55,533 bases of DNA from Microbacterium sp. (GCF_003248605.1 NZ_QFPF01000007.1:1-55533), one strand, 5' to 3'. Shown: positions 11,086 through 20,119, counted from the first letter of the stretch. The notes: generated by a model from the letters alone, not told the origin. Made by a program: numbers and translations.

Positions 11086-12072
11086 GTGCGTACGTCATTC
11101 AAGGCGATGGTGGCTGCGGCCGCCGTGGCGACACTGGCATTGACCGGATGCTCGACGGGATCCGGCGACGACGCCGGCGGAGGCGACGACCCCTTCAAGG
11201 TCATCGCGTTCACCTCGGGCAACCAGACTCCGATCGGGGCCTGGTGGGTCAAGGCCGTCGAGGAGCAGGCCGAGGAGCTCGGCTGGGATCTGACGATGAT
11301 CCAGGGCGACTTCGACTTCCAGAAGATGAACCCCGCCGTGGAGAGCGCCATCGGCCAGGGCGCCGACGCGATCTTCAACGGGTACACGGACGTGGCCTCG
11401 ATCGGCTCGATCGTCACCGCGGCCAAGGATGCCGGCATCCCGATGTTCGCGATGGATGCCGCGACCGAGCCGACCGACGCGTTCGCGGTGAACATCACGA
11501 CCGACCAGCAGGGCATCGTCGATCAGACGGTCGGGGCGCTCGATGAGGCGCTGGGCGGACTCGACGGCAAGACGATCATGGTCATCGGGCACGACCCGCA
11601 CCCCGGCATCCGCCTGCGCGCGGGCCTCGCGGAGGAGAGCCTGATCGAGGCCGGCGCGACGATCGCGGGCGGCTCGATCCAGAAGGTGGCCTCACCGGCG
11701 ACCGGCCGCACCGAGGCGCTCGCCCTGGTGCAGGACTTCCTCACCGCGAACCCGGGCGGCCTCGACGGCGTGTGGGTCGGCTGGGACGACGCGGCGCTGG
11801 GTGCCGCGCAGGCGATCACCGAGGCCGGCGCGGACGCCAAGGTGACGGGCGTCGACGCCACCAGCGAGGCGATCGCCGGCATCGAGGCGGGCGGCGCCTT
11901 CCTCGCGACGATCGAGCAGCCCTGGCCCATGATCCTCGACTCGGTCCTCGAGCAGATCGTCGCCTTCCAGGAGAGCGGCACCATGCCCGACCCCAACTAC
12001 GAGGCGGTCGACACGACGCTCGTGACCATCGACAACGCGGCGACCATCACGCCGTCCGACCAGCTGGGCTGA
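11086..12072 (+). CDS. Sugar ABC transporter substrate-binding lipoprotein
   Basis: 328-aa periplasmic-binding protein of the ribose-binding (LacI-like) fold, anchored by a lipobox LALTGC with the lipidated Cys at residue 22. The mature part begins with a Gly/Asp-rich linker and then FKVIAFTSGNQTPIGAW. The GTG start at 11086 follows AAAGGAG by 7 nt. It completes the ATPase-permease-binding protein set on this strand. A 13-bp stem-loop directly after the stop may protect or terminate this abundant message before the SDR gene. Confidence 0.9.
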   Translation: MRTSFKAMVAAAAVATLALTGCSTGSGDDAGGGDDPFKVIAFTSGNQTPIGAWWVKAVEEQAEELGWDLTMIQGDFDFQKMNPAVESAIGQGADAIFNGYTDVASIGSIVTAAKDAGIPMFAMDAATEPTDAFAVNITTDQQGIVDQTVGALDEALGGLDGKTIMVIGHDPHPGIRLRAGLAEESLIEAGATIAGGSIQKVASPATGRTEALALVQDFLTANPGGLDGVWVGWDDAALGAAQAITEAGADAKVTGVDATSEAIAGIEAGGAFLATIEQPWPMILDSVLEQIVAFQESGTMPDPNYEAVDTTLVTIDNAATITPSDQLG

Positions 12073-12079
12073 GCCCCGC

Positions 12080-12111
12080 ACCGGGGAGGCGGGGCGCTCC
12101 GCCTCCCCGGT
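12080..12111 (+). terminator. Stem-loop after the binding-protein gene
   Basis: Perfect 13-bp inverted repeat, ACCGGGGAGGCGG at 12080-12092 and CCGCCTCCCCGGT at 12099-12111, loop 6 nt, 8 bp after the stop. No T-run follows, so partial termination or 3' end stabilisation before the downstream SDR gene is as likely as a full terminator. Confidence 0.6.
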
Positions 12112-12153
12112 CACCACCACCCCGCGTCGGCACCGACGCGTCGAAGGAGAATC

Positions 12154-12933
12154 ATGCGCCTCAAGGACAAGGTCGCCCTCATCACGGGCGGTGCCAGCGG
12201 CATCGGCCTCGCGACCGTCGAGAAGTTCGTGGCCGAGGGGGCCAGGGTCGTCGTCGCCGACATCAACGCCGACCGAGCCGCGGCCGTCGCCGCCCAGCTG
12301 AACGAGACCACGCCCGGCAGCGCGTCGTCGGCGGGAGTCGATGTCGCCGTCTTCGCCGAGGTCGAGGCGGCCGTGGCCCACGCGGTGGAGGCATTCGGCC
12401 GCCTCGATGTCATCTTCAACAATGCGGGGATCGCGGGCGGCAAACCGCTGCTCGAGCATGATCCCGCGGTCGACTACGCACCGATGATCCGCGTCGACCA
12501 GGACGGCGTCTACTACGGCATCCTCGCCGCCGGCCGTCAGTTCCGCGCGCAGGGCGGGGGCGGCGTCATCATCAGCACGTCCTCCATCTACGGAGAGCAG
12601 GCGGCCGAGCTCTCCTTCACCTACAGCGCCGCCAAGGCGGCCGTCATCTCGTTCACACGCTCGGCGGCGTACGAGCTCGCGCAGTACGGCACGCGCGCGG
12701 TCGCGATCACCCCGGGTCGTGTGGGCACCGCGATCATCAATCAGTTCTCGGACGATCTGAAGGCGACCTTCGCCTCGGAGCAGCTGCGCGGCACCATGAC
12801 CGAGCCGTCCGAGATCGCGGATGTCGTCGCCTTCCTCGCCTCCGACGAGGCGAACGTCATCAACGGCACGGTCGTGCACGTCGACGACGGCTACTCCGTC
12901 TTCAAGAAGCGACTCGATCTGCCGGTGTTCTGA
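12154..12933 (+). CDS. Short-chain dehydrogenase/reductase
   Basis: 259-aa classical SDR. The NAD(P)-binding TGGASGIG is at 11-18, NNAG at 89-92, the catalytic Ser at 143/144, and YSAAK with Tyr157 and Lys161. Asp36 after the second beta-strand (VVADI) suggests preference for NAD. AAGGAGAATC precedes the start. It follows the sugar importer and precedes an epimerase-like gene, so it likely oxidises a sugar, polyol or sugar acid. The exact substrate is unknown. Confidence 0.88.
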   Translation: MRLKDKVALITGGASGIGLATVEKFVAEGARVVVADINADRAAAVAAQLNETTPGSASSAGVDVAVFAEVEAAVAHAVEAFGRLDVIFNNAGIAGGKPLLEHDPAVDYAPMIRVDQDGVYYGILAAGRQFRAQGGGGVIISTSSIYGEQAAELSFTYSAAKAAVISFTRSAAYELAQYGTRAVAITPGRVGTAIINQFSDDLKATFASEQLRGTMTEPSEIADVVAFLASDEANVINGTVVHVDDGYSVFKKRLDLPVF

Positions 12934-12942
12934 GGTGACCCG

Positions 12943-13866
12943 ATGACGACGCTCGATTCCGACGGCGCCGACCTCGATGTCGCCTGTCACCTCAACGTGC
13001 TGCTGGCCGCAGCATCCTCGGATCTCCTTCCCGCAGCGCTGGGGGCTCTGGTCGAGGCGGGCTACCGCCGCGTGGTGCTGCCCCCGCTCGATCCGCAGGC
13101 GACGGATGCCGCGGGCCTTGCGAACCTGTTCGCCGCCCACGATGTGCACCCGATCACGATCGCCGGACAGGCCCCGGGGGCGGACGTGTCCTCGGCCGAC
13201 CCCGACGAGCGCGCGGCCGGCGCGGCGATGCTGCGTGCGGCGCTCGATCTGACGGTCGCTCTGCGCGGCGACCAGATGAACGGCGTGCCGTACGGCGTGT
13301 TCGGGCACCCCGCCCGGCCCACCGACCCGGCGGCCTTCGAGCGCGCGGCGATCGAGGTGGGCCGCGTCGCCGACGAGGCCCACGAACGCGGCGTGATGAT
13401 GACCTTCGAGGTGCTCAACCGCTATGAGACGTCCGTGGTGAACACGGCGGCGCAGGCGATGGAGTTCGTGGCGCTCTCGGGCTCGGAGCACCTGCGCATC
13501 CACCTCGACACCTTCCACATGGCGGTCGAGGAGGCCGACCTGGCGGCCGCGATCACGGCGGCGGCCCCTCGGCTGGGCTATCTCGAGCTGGGGCAGTCGG
13601 GGCGCGGGATGCTGTCGGGTGGGGCGGTCGACATCGAGGCGCTCGTGCGCCATGCCTTCGACACCGGCTGGACGGGGCGTCTGGGCGTCGAGGCGTTCTC
13701 GCGCGCGGTGCTCTCGCCCGGCGCGAGCGACATGCTGGCGATCTGGCGGCAGCCGTACGTCGACGGCGTGGGCGTCGCCCGCGATGCCATGCGGGTCATC
13801 CGACGCGGGTTCGCCTCCAGCGTCGAGGGCCGCCGCGCCGCTCGCCTGTCCCGCGTCGGCGGGTAG
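12943..13866 (+). CDS. Sugar (phosphate) isomerase/epimerase, TIM barrel, ketose 3-epimerase-like
   Basis: 307-aa AP-endonuclease-2-type TIM barrel. It resembles D-tagatose/D-psicose 3-epimerases: FEVLNRYET carries the first metal Glu, LDTFHM the Asp, and GVEAF the last Glu. The third metal ligand, normally His in H-x-x-E-S/N-x-RG, falls on Glu in the segment ELGQSGRG, so metal binding or function may differ. A GAGGTGA site lies between the SDR stop and this start. It is probably the last gene of the sugar cluster and would interconvert ketoses or their phosphates. Confidence 0.78.
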   Translation: MTTLDSDGADLDVACHLNVLLAAASSDLLPAALGALVEAGYRRVVLPPLDPQATDAAGLANLFAAHDVHPITIAGQAPGADVSSADPDERAAGAAMLRAALDLTVALRGDQMNGVPYGVFGHPARPTDPAAFERAAIEVGRVADEAHERGVMMTFEVLNRYETSVVNTAAQAMEFVALSGSEHLRIHLDTFHMAVEEADLAAAITAAAPRLGYLELGQSGRGMLSGGAVDIEALVRHAFDTGWTGRLGVEAFSRAVLSPGASDMLAIWRQPYVDGVGVARDAMRVIRRGFASSVEGRRAARLSRVGG

Positions 13867-13914
13867 CGCGCGGTAGTGCGCGGGGGCGGGGCCGCGAAGC
13901 AGCTCCCGCGCGGG

Positions 13915-13920
13915 TAGCGT
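13915..13920 (+). promoter_or_regulatory. Leaderless -10 box TAGCGT
   Basis: TAGCGT ends 6 nt before the GTG start of the zinc-ribbon gene at 13927, the spacing typical of leaderless actinobacterial transcripts. Confidence 0.5.
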
Positions 13921-13926
13921 GGGAGG

Positions 13927-14331
13927 GTGAAGATCACCGCGAGTTCGGACTGGCGCGACGGCCTGGCCTACGACATCCCCGTTCTCGTCGCCGACGTCAT
14001 GCCCGGTGACCCGACCCGGTGCTTCGTCTGCGGTCCCGTCTCGGAGCCGCGCGAGCGCACCGAGCTCTGGGCGGTCAAGCATCGGCATCCCAACAACCAC
14101 GCGGGCGTCGTGCGCTTCTACTGCCTGGAGCACCGCCCGCAGCCGCCGCGCGTGACCGAACCCGCGGCCGGCCCATCCCGACCCGCGCGGGCGCCTCGTT
14201 CCTCGTCCGCCGCTCGACGCACGCCGCGACCGGCGTCGGCGCCGGAGCGGGTGGCGGCGGTGTGTCCGACGTGCTTCATCGAGATTCCCGCGACCGGCGT
14301 CTGCGGTATGTGCGGCGAGCGCGTGGGCTGA
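13927..14331 (+). CDS. Small zinc-ribbon-like protein of unknown function
   Basis: 134 aa. The N-terminal half has CFVCGP (near residue 35) and a later FYCLEH, and the C-terminus has CPTCFIEIPATGVCGMCG, i.e. CxxC pairs fit for zinc. The middle (about 73-110) is a Pro/Ala/Ser/Arg-rich linker. The sequence resembles uncharacterised small proteins of Microbacteriaceae, but no function is known to me. GTG start, probably leaderless. It converges on the MFS gene with only 17 bp between stops. Confidence 0.7.
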   Translation: MKITASSDWRDGLAYDIPVLVADVMPGDPTRCFVCGPVSEPRERTELWAVKHRHPNNHAGVVRFYCLEHRPQPPRVTEPAAGPSRPARAPRSSSAARRTPRPASAPERVAAVCPTCFIEIPATGVCGMCGERVG

Positions 14332-14348
14332 GAGCGCGCGGGCGTGTC

Positions 14349-15560
14349 TCAGCCGCTTCCGCGTGCTTCGAACACGTGGCGGTCGCGGCCCGCGAAGAGA
14401 CCGACCACACCCTGGGCGATGAGCACGACGGCGAGCAGCACGAGCGACCACATCCAGGAGCCGGTCGCCGTGTGCACCCAGCCGAACATGACGGGTCCGA
14501 GCGCCGCGACCAGGTAACCGACCGATTGCGCCATGCCCGAGAGGGCGGCTGCCGAGTCGTGATCGCGGGCGCGCTCGGCCATCAGCGTCAGCGCCATGCT
14601 GAGGGACGCTCCCGAGGCCAGGCCGATCGGCAGGACCCACGCCGTCACGCCGGCGGGGACCGCGATGAGACCGATGACACCGGCGATGCCGAGCACCGGC
14701 AGGGCGGCGGGTACCCAGCGACGAGCGCGGCCCCTCAGCAGCAAGGGCACGACGAACGGCCCGGCGATCGTCAGAACCTGAAAAGTCATGACGTCGAAAC
14801 CCGCGGCGATCTCGCTGCGTCCGATCGACACCGAGATGCTGGCGAGCCATGTGAGCATCATGTAGAAAGTCGCGGCTTGAAGGCCCATGTAGCAGGCGAC
14901 CAGCCAGGCCACGGGTTCGGCCCATATTCCGCGCCGCGATAGTCCGTCGCCGGGAGCCGCGAGGTGGGCGGCGTGGTGACCACGGGTCGCGAGCGCCCAC
15001 GCCCCGATCGCGAGCGGGAGCAGGGCGGCGCCTGTCACGAGTAGCGCGATGCGCCATCCGGAGGCTGCATCGCCGAGCCGTGACAGCGGCACCGCGACAC
15101 CCGAGGCGACGGCGCCGACGCCGCCGAGCAGGGCGGTGTAGAGGCCGAGCATCAGCGGGACGCGGTGTGGGAAGTCCCGCTTGACTACGGCGGGCATCAG
15201 GACGTTGGCGATCGCCAGGGCTACTCCGATCAGCACCGTGCCGATCCAGAGTCCCGCAATCGGGGTGACGAGAGAGCGCACGAGAGTGCCGGCGAGCAGC
15301 AGGAACAGCGAGCCGAGCACGACACGCGACATCCCGAATCGGCGGCTGAGCTGCAGGGCGAACGGCGACACGAGGCCCCACGCCGTGAGCGGCACAGCGG
15401 CGAGCAGTCCGAGTGCCGCGACCGAGAGTCCCGTGTCGCCTCCGATCTGGTCGATCAGAGGCCCGACCGCTGTGATCGTCGGCCGCATGTTCGCGGCGAC
15501 GAGGCACACGGCGACGAACAACAGGATGCGGGGGGCCGCAGCATCCCGTGTGATGGTCAC
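14349..15560 (-). CDS. MFS transporter, CynX/NimT (cyanate permease-like) family
   Basis: 403-aa inner-membrane carrier with about 12 predicted helices in two bundles. The N-terminus has LFVAVCLVAANMRPTITAVGP, and loop 2-3 has LSRRFGMSR. The GTG at 15560 was chosen because longer in-frame upstream sequence is hydrophilic and runs over the divergent promoter. A TATAGT box 9 nt upstream suggests a short leader or none. It is divergent from an IclR regulator next to the pca operon, so it may carry an aromatic acid, although this family also includes cyanate and nitroimidazole carriers. Confidence 0.82.
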   Translation of the reverse strand: MTITRDAAAPRILLFVAVCLVAANMRPTITAVGPLIDQIGGDTGLSVAALGLLAAVPLTAWGLVSPFALQLSRRFGMSRVVLGSLFLLLAGTLVRSLVTPIAGLWIGTVLIGVALAIANVLMPAVVKRDFPHRVPLMLGLYTALLGGVGAVASGVAVPLSRLGDAASGWRIALLVTGAALLPLAIGAWALATRGHHAAHLAAPGDGLSRRGIWAEPVAWLVACYMGLQAATFYMMLTWLASISVSIGRSEIAAGFDVMTFQVLTIAGPFVVPLLLRGRARRWVPAALPVLGIAGVIGLIAVPAGVTAWVLPIGLASGASLSMALTLMAERARDHDSAAALSGMAQSVGYLVAALGPVMFGWVHTATGSWMWSLVLLAVVLIAQGVVGLFAGRDRHVFEARGSG

Positions 15561-15569
15561 GAGTACGGG

Positions 15570-15575
15570 ACTATA
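15570..15575 (-). promoter_or_regulatory. -10 box TATAGT for the MFS gene
   Basis: The minus strand reads TATAGT here, ending 9 nt before the GTG start at 15560. No good ribosome binding site lies between, consistent with a very short leader. Confidence 0.45.
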
Positions 15576-15719
15576 CCCGGCGAGGTGCTTGCGGGCGGCG
15601 CCGATACTCACCCACCGGGAGGGCTGCGACCGCGAGGCCGCAGTGCCCTGCACCTCGTGCGCTGAGCGGAGCCGCGCGCTGCGGCCCGACGTTGGGTACG
15701 GTCGAGGCGGAGGGTGTGG

Positions 15720-16490
15720 ATGCAAGAGCACGACGCGGTAGGGGCCGGCGTGCTCCGGCGCGTCATGTCGATTCTCGAGTGCTTCGGCGACGACGAGCCC
15801 GCGCTGACGGCCGCGGAGCTCGCCGCGCGCACGGGGCTGGCGTCCTCGAGCCTGCACCGCCTGCTCGCGCAGCTGCTGCAGCACGGCCTTCTTGCGCGCG
15901 CTCCCGGACACCGGTACACGGTGGGCGCGCGGCTCTGGGAGCTCGGCGAACTCTCCCCGCTGGCCCTGCGCCTACGCGAGACGGCGCTGCCGCACATGTC
16001 GCGCCTGTACGAGGCGACGGGCGAGAACGTGCATCTCGCGGTGCTCGATGCGCCCAGCCCCGAGACCGCGGCCGCGCTCTTCGTGGGTCGGATCTCGGGG
16101 CAGTCCTCGTTCCCCACCCTCAGCCGGATGGGCGGCCGGCATCCACTGCACACGACCGGCGTCGGCAAAGCGCTGCTGGCGACGCGCGACGAGGAGTGGC
16201 TCGCCCGCTTCTTCGCGACGCCCCTCGAGCGCGAGACCACGCACTCCATCACCGCCGAGTCGGATCTGCGTGCCGATCTGGCGCGCGCGCGAGCCCGCGG
16301 GTACGCCACGACACGGGAGGAGATGTCGCTCGGCACCGTCTCGGTGGCGGCTCCCCTCGGTCGTGTCGACGGTCTGCCCCGCGGGGCGCTGGGTGTCGTC
16401 GCGCGGCTGGAGGGTGTGGACGAGCGACGTCTCGGCGCTCTCGTCACGCAGACCGCCGGCGACCTCACGCGCGCGCTGCGTCCCGTCTGA
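15720..16490 (+). CDS. IclR-family transcriptional regulator
   Basis: 256-aa regulator with an N-terminal winged helix (about 8-65; LTAAELAARTGLASSSLHRLL) and a C-terminal effector domain (about 80-250) carrying HTTGVGKALLA and the TREEMSLGTVSVAAPL segment. ATG 15720 is preferred to GTG 15714 because GGAGGG sits 5 nt before it. It lies 81 bp upstream of pcaH on the same strand and divergent from the MFS gene. It is a likely regulator of protocatechuate cleavage; a TTCAG/CTGAA palindrome lies just after it. Confidence 0.87.
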   Translation: MQEHDAVGAGVLRRVMSILECFGDDEPALTAAELAARTGLASSSLHRLLAQLLQHGLLARAPGHRYTVGARLWELGELSPLALRLRETALPHMSRLYEATGENVHLAVLDAPSPETAAALFVGRISGQSSFPTLSRMGGRHPLHTTGVGKALLATRDEEWLARFFATPLERETTHSITAESDLRADLARARARGYATTREEMSLGTVSVAAPLGRVDGLPRGALGVVARLEGVDERRLGALVTQTAGDLTRALRPV

Positions 16491-16496
16491 TTCCCA

Positions 16497-16511
16497 TTCA
16501 GCGGGACTGAA
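16497..16511. promoter_or_regulatory. Candidate operator upstream of pcaH
   Basis: Perfect interrupted palindrome TTCAG-CGGGA-CTGAA, 60 bp before the pcaH start; an 11-bp palindrome GCGGGTCCCGC follows at about 16523-16533. Either could bind one of the IclR proteins encoded here. Assignment is by position only. Confidence 0.4.
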
Positions 16512-16571
16512 GGGGTGGCGTCGCGGGTCCCGCCGTCATCCTGGACAGACGTCCTCGTCGAAGGAGACACG

Positions 16572-17435
16572 ATGTCCACACCCGCGAGCTCGGAGGCGGT
16601 CGACCCGGCCCTCGAGAACACGCCACCCGCGAAGCAGTTCGCGGCCCCCGAGACGCTGCTGGCCGCACCCGACCAGGCCACGCAGGCGCAGATCACCGAC
16701 GAGATCCGTGGTATCCACGCCGACGCCGAGCGTCGGATCGCCGCCGGCGAGAGCGTGCCGACGACCCTGTACGACTTCGCGCCGTATCGCTCGAGCGTCC
16801 TGCGTCATCCGACGAAGAACCCGCGCCTTGTCGACCCCGAGACGATCGAGCTGCACTCCCCGGCCTTCGGGCAGCGCGACGTCGCGGCGATCGAATCCGA
16901 CCTCACCCTGCAGCACCGCGGCGAGCCGCAGGGCGAACGCATCACCGTCAGCGGTCGCCTGCTCGACTCGTGGGGACGTCCGCTGGCCAATCAGCTGGTC
17001 GAGGTCTGGCAGGCCAACGCCGCCGGCCGCTATATCCACCAGCGCGACCAGCATCCCGCCCCGCTCGATCCGTACTTCACGGGCGCGGGGCGCACCGTCA
17101 CGAACGACGCGGGGGAGTACTTCTTCACCACGATCAAGCCGGGGCCCTACCCCTGGAAGAACCACGTCAATGCGTGGCGACCCGCCCACATCCACTTCTC
17201 GGTGTTCGGCTCGGCCTTCACGCAGCGCATCATCACGCAGATGTACTTTCCGGGCGACCCGCTCTTCGCGCTCGACCCGATCTACAACACCATCCGCGAC
17301 CAGAAGGACCGCGACCGGCTCGTCTCGGTCTACGACCACGATCTGACGGTTCCCGAGTTCTCGATGGGCTACCGCTGGGACATCGTGGTCGACGGTCCCG
17401 ATGCGACCTGGTTCGAATCCGAGGGAGAGCACTGA
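16572..17435 (+). CDS. pcaH: Protocatechuate 3,4-dioxygenase beta subunit
   Basis: Catalytic subunit of the intradiol ring-cleaving non-heme Fe(III) enzyme that opens protocatechuate to 3-carboxy-cis,cis-muconate. 287 aa, with an N-terminal extension of about 45 residues compared with proteobacterial PcaH. Iron ligands are recognisable: Tyr in AAGRYIHQRD, Tyr in GPYPWKN, and both His in RPAHIHF. AAGGAG precedes the ATG at 16572. The stop overlaps the pcaG start. It opens the pcaHGBDC operon. Confidence 0.95.
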   Translation: MSTPASSEAVDPALENTPPAKQFAAPETLLAAPDQATQAQITDEIRGIHADAERRIAAGESVPTTLYDFAPYRSSVLRHPTKNPRLVDPETIELHSPAFGQRDVAAIESDLTLQHRGEPQGERITVSGRLLDSWGRPLANQLVEVWQANAAGRYIHQRDQHPAPLDPYFTGAGRTVTNDAGEYFFTTIKPGPYPWKNHVNAWRPAHIHFSVFGSAFTQRIITQMYFPGDPLFALDPIYNTIRDQKDRDRLVSVYDHDLTVPEFSMGYRWDIVVDGPDATWFESEGEH

Positions 17436-18007
17436 TGGCGACGACACCGGCCCGCGGACCGCGCACACTGGCCCCGACATCCGGCCAGACGATCGGCCCG
17501 TTCTTCGCCTTCGGTCTGGTGTATCCCAAGATGCACGAGGTCGCCTTTCCGCACACGCCCGGGTCGATCGTCCTCGGCGGCACGGTGTTCGACGGCCAGG
17601 GATCCGCGGTCCCCGACGCGCTCATCGAGATCTGGGGGGCCGACAGCGACGGCACCGTGCCGTCGGCGCGAGGCTCGCACCGGCGCGATGACCACACCTT
17701 CACGGGATTCGGCCGTGCCGCGACGACCGACGACGGGCACTACGAGTTCTGGACCCGCAACCCCGGCTCGGTCTCGGGTGAGGCGCCGTTCTTCGCCGTG
17801 GTCGTCTTCGCCCGCGGTCTGCCGAACAAGCTGCACACCCGCATCTATCTGCCCGACGACGAGCAGGCGCTCGCCGCCGACCCCCTGCTCTCGCAGCTCG
17901 CGCCCGACGAGCGCGCTACGCTCGTCGCAACGCGCACGCCCGAGGGTCACCTGGTGCACGACATCTGGTTGCAGGGCGAGAAGGAGACCGTCTTCCTTGA
18001 CTTCTGA
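17435..18007 (+). CDS. pcaG: Protocatechuate 3,4-dioxygenase alpha subunit
   Basis: 190-aa structural partner of PcaH in the alpha-beta protomer. It has the SGQTIGPFF start motif, the beta-sandwich dioxygenase fold and LHTRIYLPDD, and lacks the full iron-ligand set, as expected for the alpha chain. It starts within the pcaH stop codon, ensuring matched expression. Confidence 0.95.
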   Translation: MATTPARGPRTLAPTSGQTIGPFFAFGLVYPKMHEVAFPHTPGSIVLGGTVFDGQGSAVPDALIEIWGADSDGTVPSARGSHRRDDHTFTGFGRAATTDDGHYEFWTRNPGSVSGEAPFFAVVVFARGLPNKLHTRIYLPDDEQALAADPLLSQLAPDERATLVATRTPEGHLVHDIWLQGEKETVFLDF

Positions 18008-19334
18008 CGCAGTCCCCGATCGGTCAGCGGCACCGGTGGATGCGGGATTGCTGTCGCCGGTCACCGCGGGTCTCGACGGCCCGGTGACGGATGCTGCCGT
18101 GGTGAGCGCGCTCGTTCGGGCCGAGATCGCGCTGGTCAGGGCATACGCGCGGCTGGGCGTCGCCCCCGGGGAGGCCGCCGATGCCGCCGATGCGCTCGCG
18201 GACATCGAGATCGACGCAGCCCGGCTCGCCGCCGACGCCGTGGCGGGGGGCAATCCGGTCATCCCGCTGGTCGGACTGCTGCGGGCGCAGTCGCCCGCGC
18301 CGGTGCGCCCGTGGGTGCACCGCGGCGCGACCAGCCAGGACATCGTCGACACCGCACTCATGTGCGTCGCGCGCGACGCCGTGCAGACGGCGCTGATCGC
18401 GCTCGCGCGCGCCTCGGCCGCCCTGCGCCTGCTCGCACGCACTGAGCGCACCACCGTGGCCGCCGCCCGCACCCTCACCCAGCATGCGGTGCCCACGACC
18501 GTCGGTGCCCGCGCGGCGACGTGGGCGCGCGGCATCGACAGAGCGGCGTCCCGGCTCGAGGCCGCCCGGCAGGCCCTGCCCGCGCAGCTCGCGGGTGCGG
18601 GCGGCACGCTCGCGGCGTTCGTCGAGATCGCCGGCGCCGAGGGTGCAGCATCCCTGCCCGCCCTCTTCGCCGCCGACCTGGGGCTCGCCGCCCCCGACGG
18701 GTCGTGGCACACCCGGCGCTGGCCGGTGACCGAGCTCGGCGATGCCCTCGTGCAGGCCGTGGACGCGGCGGGCAAGTTCGCCACCGACGTGGCGACGCTC
18801 TCGCGCACCGAGATCGGCGAGGTGTCCCAGGCCTCGGGCGGGGGATCGTCGGCGATGCCGCAGAAGCAGAATCCCGTCGAGGCCGTGCTGATCCGCTCCG
18901 CCGCCCTGCGCGCGCCCCAGCTCGGTGCGACGCTGCACCTGGCATCCGCGCTCGCCGTCGACGAGCGACCCGACGGCGCGTGGCACGCGGAGTGGCCGAC
19001 GCTGCGCGAACTGCTGCGCCTCGCCCTCGGCGCGAGCGCCCACGCCGCCTCGCTCGCCGAGGGCCTGCACGTCGACCGGGATGCTGTCGCCCGCAATCTG
19101 GCGTCGACCCGGGGTCTGATCATGGCCGAGCGCCTCTCGCTGGTGCTGGCTCCCGTGATCGGCGCGGAGCGCGTCGCGGCGCTGGTCGCCGAGGCCACAC
19201 GGGGAGCGGACCTCGCCGACCTGCTGCGGGCGCTCCCGGAGGCGCCCTCCATCGACATCGTCACGCTGCTCGACCCGGCGGCGTACATCGGAACGGCCGC
19301 GGCGAGCGCCGACGGCGAAGGGAGCCCCCCATGA
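17997..19334 (+). CDS. pcaB: 3-carboxy-cis,cis-muconate cycloisomerase
   Basis: Lactonises 3-carboxymuconate to 4-carboxymuconolactone. Fumarase/aspartase superfamily, about 445 aa, with the signature GSSAMPQKQNP at 283-293 and GATSQDIVDTA at 110-120. A TTG at 17997 (overlapping pcaG by 11 bp, AAGGAG 12 nt upstream) is the best start. A GTG about 14 codons later, at residue 14, is a possible alternative. The ATGA overlap with pcaD follows. Confidence 0.92.
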   Translation: MTSDAVPDRSAAPVDAGLLSPVTAGLDGPVTDAAVVSALVRAEIALVRAYARLGVAPGEAADAADALADIEIDAARLAADAVAGGNPVIPLVGLLRAQSPAPVRPWVHRGATSQDIVDTALMCVARDAVQTALIALARASAALRLLARTERTTVAAARTLTQHAVPTTVGARAATWARGIDRAASRLEAARQALPAQLAGAGGTLAAFVEIAGAEGAASLPALFAADLGLAAPDGSWHTRRWPVTELGDALVQAVDAAGKFATDVATLSRTEIGEVSQASGGGSSAMPQKQNPVEAVLIRSAALRAPQLGATLHLASALAVDERPDGAWHAEWPTLRELLRLALGASAHAASLAEGLHVDRDAVARNLASTRGLIMAERLSLVLAPVIGAERVAALVAEATRGADLADLLRALPEAPSIDIVTLLDPAAYIGTAAASADGEGSPP

Positions 19335-20119
19335 CCCGACCCGAGATCGCGATGACCGCGCCGGAGGGCGCGGCCCTCGGCCCCCTGCTCGTGCTGGGGC
19401 CCTCGCTCGGCACCTCCACCATCCTCTGGGAGGACGCGGTGCCCGCCCTGAAGGAGCGGTACCGTGTGGCCGCGTGGGATCTTCCCGGCCACGGCCGCGC
19501 GCCCTCACCGGGGGAGGGATTCTCGGTCGGGGAGGTCGCGGACGCGGTCGCCGACGCCGTTCGCGGACTCGGTGAGCAGCGCGTGCTCTACGCGGGGGTC
19601 TCGCTCGGCGGGGCGGTGGGCCTGGAACTCCTGCTCCGCCATCCAGATATCGTCACCGCCGCCGCGATCGTGTGCTCGGGAGCCAAGCTCGGCGAGGCCG
19701 CGGGATGGCATGACCGCGCGCGCCAGGTGCGCGAGCAGGGCACGGCCAGCCTCGTATCCGCATCGGCGGGACGGTGGTTCGCCCCGGAGTCGATCGCCCG
19801 GCGCCCCGAGCTCTCCGGACGACTGCTGCACGCGCTTCGCGATGCGGACGACGAGGGCTACGCCCGGTGCTGCGAGGCGCTGGCCGACTTCGACGTGCGC
19901 GACCGGCTGTCGACGATCGCGGCGCCCGTGCTCGCGGTGTGGGGGGAGTGCGACGCCGTCACCCCCGAGGCGTCGGCGGTCGAGATCGCGTCCTCGGTGC
20001 AGGAGGGTCGCGCCGTGCGGATTGCGGACGCCGCCCACCTCGCTCCTGCCGAGCAGCCCGAGGCTGTCGCGCGCGAGCTCGTCGAGTTCTTCGACGCCGC
20101 CGACGGGGCGAAGCGATGA
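19331..20119 (+). CDS. pcaD: 3-oxoadipate enol-lactonase
   Basis: 262-aa alpha/beta hydrolase that opens beta-ketoadipate enol-lactone. The nucleophile is Ser91 in GVSLGG, with an acidic residue in WGECDAVTP and His in DAAHLAPAEQP completing the triad. It is a separate gene here, not fused to pcaC as in the pcaL of many actinobacteria. ATGA overlaps on both sides place it firmly in the pca operon. Confidence 0.93.
   Translation: MTRPEIAMTAPEGAALGPLLVLGPSLGTSTILWEDAVPALKERYRVAAWDLPGHGRAPSPGEGFSVGEVADAVADAVRGLGEQRVLYAGVSLGGAVGLELLLRHPDIVTAAAIVCSGAKLGEAAGWHDRARQVREQGTASLVSASAGRWFAPESIARRPELSGRLLHALRDADDEGYARCCEALADFDVRDRLSTIAAPVLAVWGECDAVTPEASAVEIASSVQEGRAVRIADAAHLAPAEQPEAVARELVEFFDAADGAKR

Noticed and set aside
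11692..15507. A 1271-codon open frame on the minus strand opposite the lipoprotein, SDR, epimerase and part of the MFS gene
   Set aside because: It spans several real genes in antisense or shifted frame, with low-complexity Arg-rich translation. The length is a by-product of high GC content.
16572..17435. Catechol 1,2-dioxygenase or hydroxyquinol dioxygenase for the first ring-cleavage gene
   Set aside because: The gene is followed by an overlapping alpha-subunit gene, and pcaB, pcaD and pcaC follow, which fits protocatechuate 3,4-dioxygenase.
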